Part shown: positions 21,941 through 23,381 of the stretch, in pieces
How positions within the stretch are numbered: position 1 is the first letter of the stretch
Layout of the letters: every line of letters starts with the position of its first letter
IMG/VR virus record: IMGVR_UViG_3300047319_000115
Coordinates: 1 to 23,381 of that record
Reading direction: 5' to 3' (one strand)
Length of the DNA: 23,381 nt
From: a virus
Notes under the pieces: generated by a model
What the model was told of the DNA's origin: nothing
What the model saw: only the letters and a program-made list of their open reading frames with translations
The model's database searches: none
Made by a program: the position numbers and the translations under genes

Positions 21941-22498
21941 ATGCAACTCAACGCCGCCATCATCGCTGCCGGGTGCGGCGCGACCATTCTTCGAGCTTCG
22001 CAATGGGTGCAGCCATTGCAGGCAGCATGCGAAAAATACTCGATCGCCGCCCCGCTCGACATCGCAGCTTTCCTCGCGACAGTCGGCGTGGAGTCTGGCC
22101 GGATGGTCTACACCCGCGAAATATGGGGACCGTCAGAGGCGCAGCACGGTTATGAGGGCCGCGTGGACCTCGGCAACAATCAGCCTGGCGACGGTAAGCG
22201 ATTCATGGGCCGCGGACTCATTCAGGTTACCGGTCGCCGGAATTACCTGCTCTGCGGCATGGGATTGAATCTCGACCTGATCGCGCATCCGGAGTTGCTT
22301 GAGCAGCCGAACGACGCCGCGCTGTCTGCCGGCTGGTTCTGGCACAACAACAAGTTAAGCGCACTCGCTGGTGATTTCCTCGCTGCATCACGCGCGGTCA
22401 ATCTCGGCAATCCGCATTCGAAGGCCATGCCAAACGGCTACTCCGAACGGCTTGCCCTTTACGGAGCGGCGAAGAAAGCACTCGGAATATCTGTCTGA
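21941..22498 (+). CDS. Endolysin, glycoside hydrolase family 19
   Basis: This 185-residue enzyme cleaves the glycan strands of peptidoglycan to burst the cell. Family 19 features seen: 'FLATVGVESGRMVYTREIW' with the likely catalytic Glu51 and a second acidic residue near Glu60, then 'GYEGRVDLGNNQPGDGKRFMGRGLIQVTGRRNY' (about 70-102) and 'SAGWFWHNNKLSALA'. I prefer the ATG at 21941 (MQLNAAIIAAGCG, like relatives) over the one three codons upstream because of the GGGAT 7 bases before it. No signal or SAR helix is present, so a holin must release it. Confidence 0.88.
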   Translation: MQLNAAIIAAGCGATILRASQWVQPLQAACEKYSIAAPLDIAAFLATVGVESGRMVYTREIWGPSEAQHGYEGRVDLGNNQPGDGKRFMGRGLIQVTGRRNYLLCGMGLNLDLIAHPELLEQPNDAALSAGWFWHNNKLSALAGDFLAASRAVNLGNPHSKAMPNGYSERLALYGAAKKALGISV

Positions 22499-22529
22499 CA
22501 CATAAGCGGCAATTATCCGCCAAACGAAT

Positions 22530-22552
22530 ACCGCCCGCGAGGCGGTTTTTTT
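22530..22552 (+). terminator. Intrinsic terminator-like hairpin after the endolysin
   Basis: ACCGCC (22530-22535) pairs with GGCGGT (22541-22546) around CGCGA, followed by seven T. It lies only 11 bases before the next ATG, again leaving no room for a promoter. Its end (CGGTTTTTTTACG) matches that of the toxin-antitoxin terminator. Confidence 0.75.
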
Positions 22553-22562
22553 ACGTCAAAAC

Positions 22563-23135
22563 ATGACCGAAAACGCACCCGTTATCCCGCATGAACATCT
22601 CGTCAAGGTGACTGACGTCGAGATGGAATATTACCCCGATCACCCGCCGCGAACTGAATCCGCCACGTTCCGACATACGAAGGCAGCGGGACATAAAGTC
22701 GGTCTCCGCTGTGCGATCAGCGGCCAGCCGAACCCTGAGTATCACCATATCTGGTGCGAAGAAGCTGACATGGCCGCCGTAGATTGGGTGGCCGTGAAAG
22801 CGATCGCAACCGGCGAAATCACCGAGATTCCGGTCCTCGATCCGATCACCGATCAGCCGACCGGCGAGACGTTCCCGGCTGAGCAATCGGCGGTCTGGAT
22901 GATCTGCAAGATTACCGAGGCGCGTGGCTTCGACTGGCATGCATTCGATCCCGGCAAGCCTGAGACCTTCGTCGACTCGATCCAGAACATGCTACCGCTG
23001 GCCGAAAAGTTTCACCGCTCGTCGACGCACGGTATTCACCACAGAAGCCTACCTACATTCGTTTTCCAAGCGTACCCGCGCAAGGCTGGGTTCGTCTTTA
23101 CCCCGGACGAGATTGTCCAGAAGGAGCAAGCATGA
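22563..23135 (+). CDS. Conserved lysis-region protein with Cys/His clusters
   Basis: This 190-residue protein has 'LRCAISGQPNPEYHHIWCEEADMAAVDW' (Cys50, His61, His62, Cys65), and a second cluster 'FHRSSTHGIHHRSLPTFVFQAYPRK' about residues 148-172. This pairing resembles metal-binding sites of HNH-type folds but lacks a confident HNH signature. I recognise this kind of protein as a recurrent unnamed product in Burkholderiales phages. It sits between endolysin and holin candidate, overlapping the next gene by four bases (ATGA), which suggests co-expression at lysis or DNA-packaging time. The function is unknown. Confidence 0.7.
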   Translation: MTENAPVIPHEHLVKVTDVEMEYYPDHPPRTESATFRHTKAAGHKVGLRCAISGQPNPEYHHIWCEEADMAAVDWVAVKAIATGEITEIPVLDPITDQPTGETFPAEQSAVWMICKITEARGFDWHAFDPGKPETFVDSIQNMLPLAEKFHRSSTHGIHHRSLPTFVFQAYPRKAGFVFTPDEIVQKEQA

Positions 23136-23335
23136 ACAAGGCAATTATTAGCGGCGGCCTCACGGTAAGCGCCGCCGAACTCGTTCCAACGGTCGAGTGG
23201 GCGCTCAGCGGATTCCGCGGCCCGGTGCCGGCCAATCTGTCGGCACTCATCGCTGGCGCGATCGTGATGTCGCTGCATGCTGGCTACAACTGGCTCGCGG
23301 CCCGCTCTGCTGCGAAGTCCGCTCCGGCTGCATGA
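23132..23335 (+). CDS. Small membrane protein, holin candidate
   Basis: This 67-residue protein has a moderately hydrophobic N-terminal segment (about 4-26) and a clear membrane helix 'LSALIAGAIVMSLHAGYNWLAA' (about 36-57), then a short positive tail (ARSAAKS). Size and topology fit a small holin. AAGGAG lies 5 bases before the ATG. It overlaps the next gene by ATGA, with an Rz1-like start, as in a normal holin-spanin arrangement. Confidence 0.65.
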   Translation: MNKAIISGGLTVSAAELVPTVEWALSGFRGPVPANLSALIAGAIVMSLHAGYNWLAARSAAKSAPAA

Positions 23336-23381
23336 TCCGCATCGCCCTTTGTCTGTTGCTCGGCGGCTGCGTCCAAGTGCT
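23332..23381 (+). CDS. Start of Rz1-like lipoprotein spanin (partial)
   Basis: Only 16 codons are visible. They encode a very short lipoprotein signal (MIRIALCLLLGGC) with lipobox LGGC and Cys13. A tiny lipoprotein beginning in the last codon of the holin candidate is typical of outer-membrane spanin subunits (or a unimolecular spanin), which fuse the membranes at lysis. The rest lies beyond the window. Confidence 0.65.
   Translation, partial: MIRIALCLLLGGCVQV

Noticed and set aside
1-23381. CRISPR array, tRNA genes, insertion sequences, integrase or attachment site
   Set aside because: I saw no regularly spaced repeats, no tRNA cloverleaf, no transposase or recombinase frame, and no terminal repeat pairs in the window; short tRNA-like remnants cannot be fully excluded by eye.

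Overview
The window is a stretch of a contractile-tailed (myovirus) phage or prophage genome, most likely from a Burkholderia sensu lato host. Base composition is moderately GC-rich, and the head, tail and lysis proteins resemble those of Burkholderiales phages. This host call is an inference from protein resemblance and composition. No integrase, terminase, portal, tRNA or host gene lies in the window, so free phage and prophage cannot be told apart here.

Layout. Bases 1-4340 hold the head and neck: the acidic tail end of a DUF2213-type capsid maturation protein, a Gp24-like cement protein, a DUF2184-type major capsid protein, a small basic-tailed protein, and four connector, neck or tail-completion proteins. 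Bases 4404-8963 hold the tail: a DUF3383 sheath, a DUF3277 tube (apparently started at an AUU codon), a tail assembly chaperone with a programmed -1 frameshift at a run of seven T, and a tape measure with an RNNNPGN muralytic-like domain. Bases 8960-14691 hold the baseplate: a Dit-like hub, a plug, a second hub protein, a Gp138-type spike, a sheath initiator/gp25-like protein, a J protein and a DUF2612 wedge. A lone minus-strand gene for a secreted protein is wedged between hub and spike. Bases 14763-15955 encode a tail fibre and a small companion.

Bases 15957-18947 are an accessory ('moron') island. On the minus strand, reading right to left from 18.2 kb, are a small helix-turn-helix regulator, a lipoprotein with a decayed SGNH-hydrolase fold, an outer-membrane beta-barrel translationally coupled to it, and a small Cys/His-rich protein with its own promoter-like palindrome. 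Divergently on the plus strand is a HigB/HigA-type toxin-antitoxin pair whose toxin message looks leaderless. This island is the best candidate for an undescribed system: a regulated cell-envelope (lysogenic conversion or superinfection-exclusion) module next to an addiction module.

Bases 19161-21557 encode a second adhesin, a large beta-helix tailspike-like protein that begins with a Sec signal peptide. Bases 21680 to the end are the lysis cassette: a one-helix membrane protein, a GH19 endolysin, a conserved His/Cys-rich protein, a holin candidate and the start of an Rz1-like lipoprotein spanin. Structural genes are tightly packed with ATGA overlaps. They are punctuated by closely similar hairpin-plus-T-run elements placed directly before the major capsid, sheath, tail-fibre and lysis genes, which suggests that transcript levels are tuned by attenuation.
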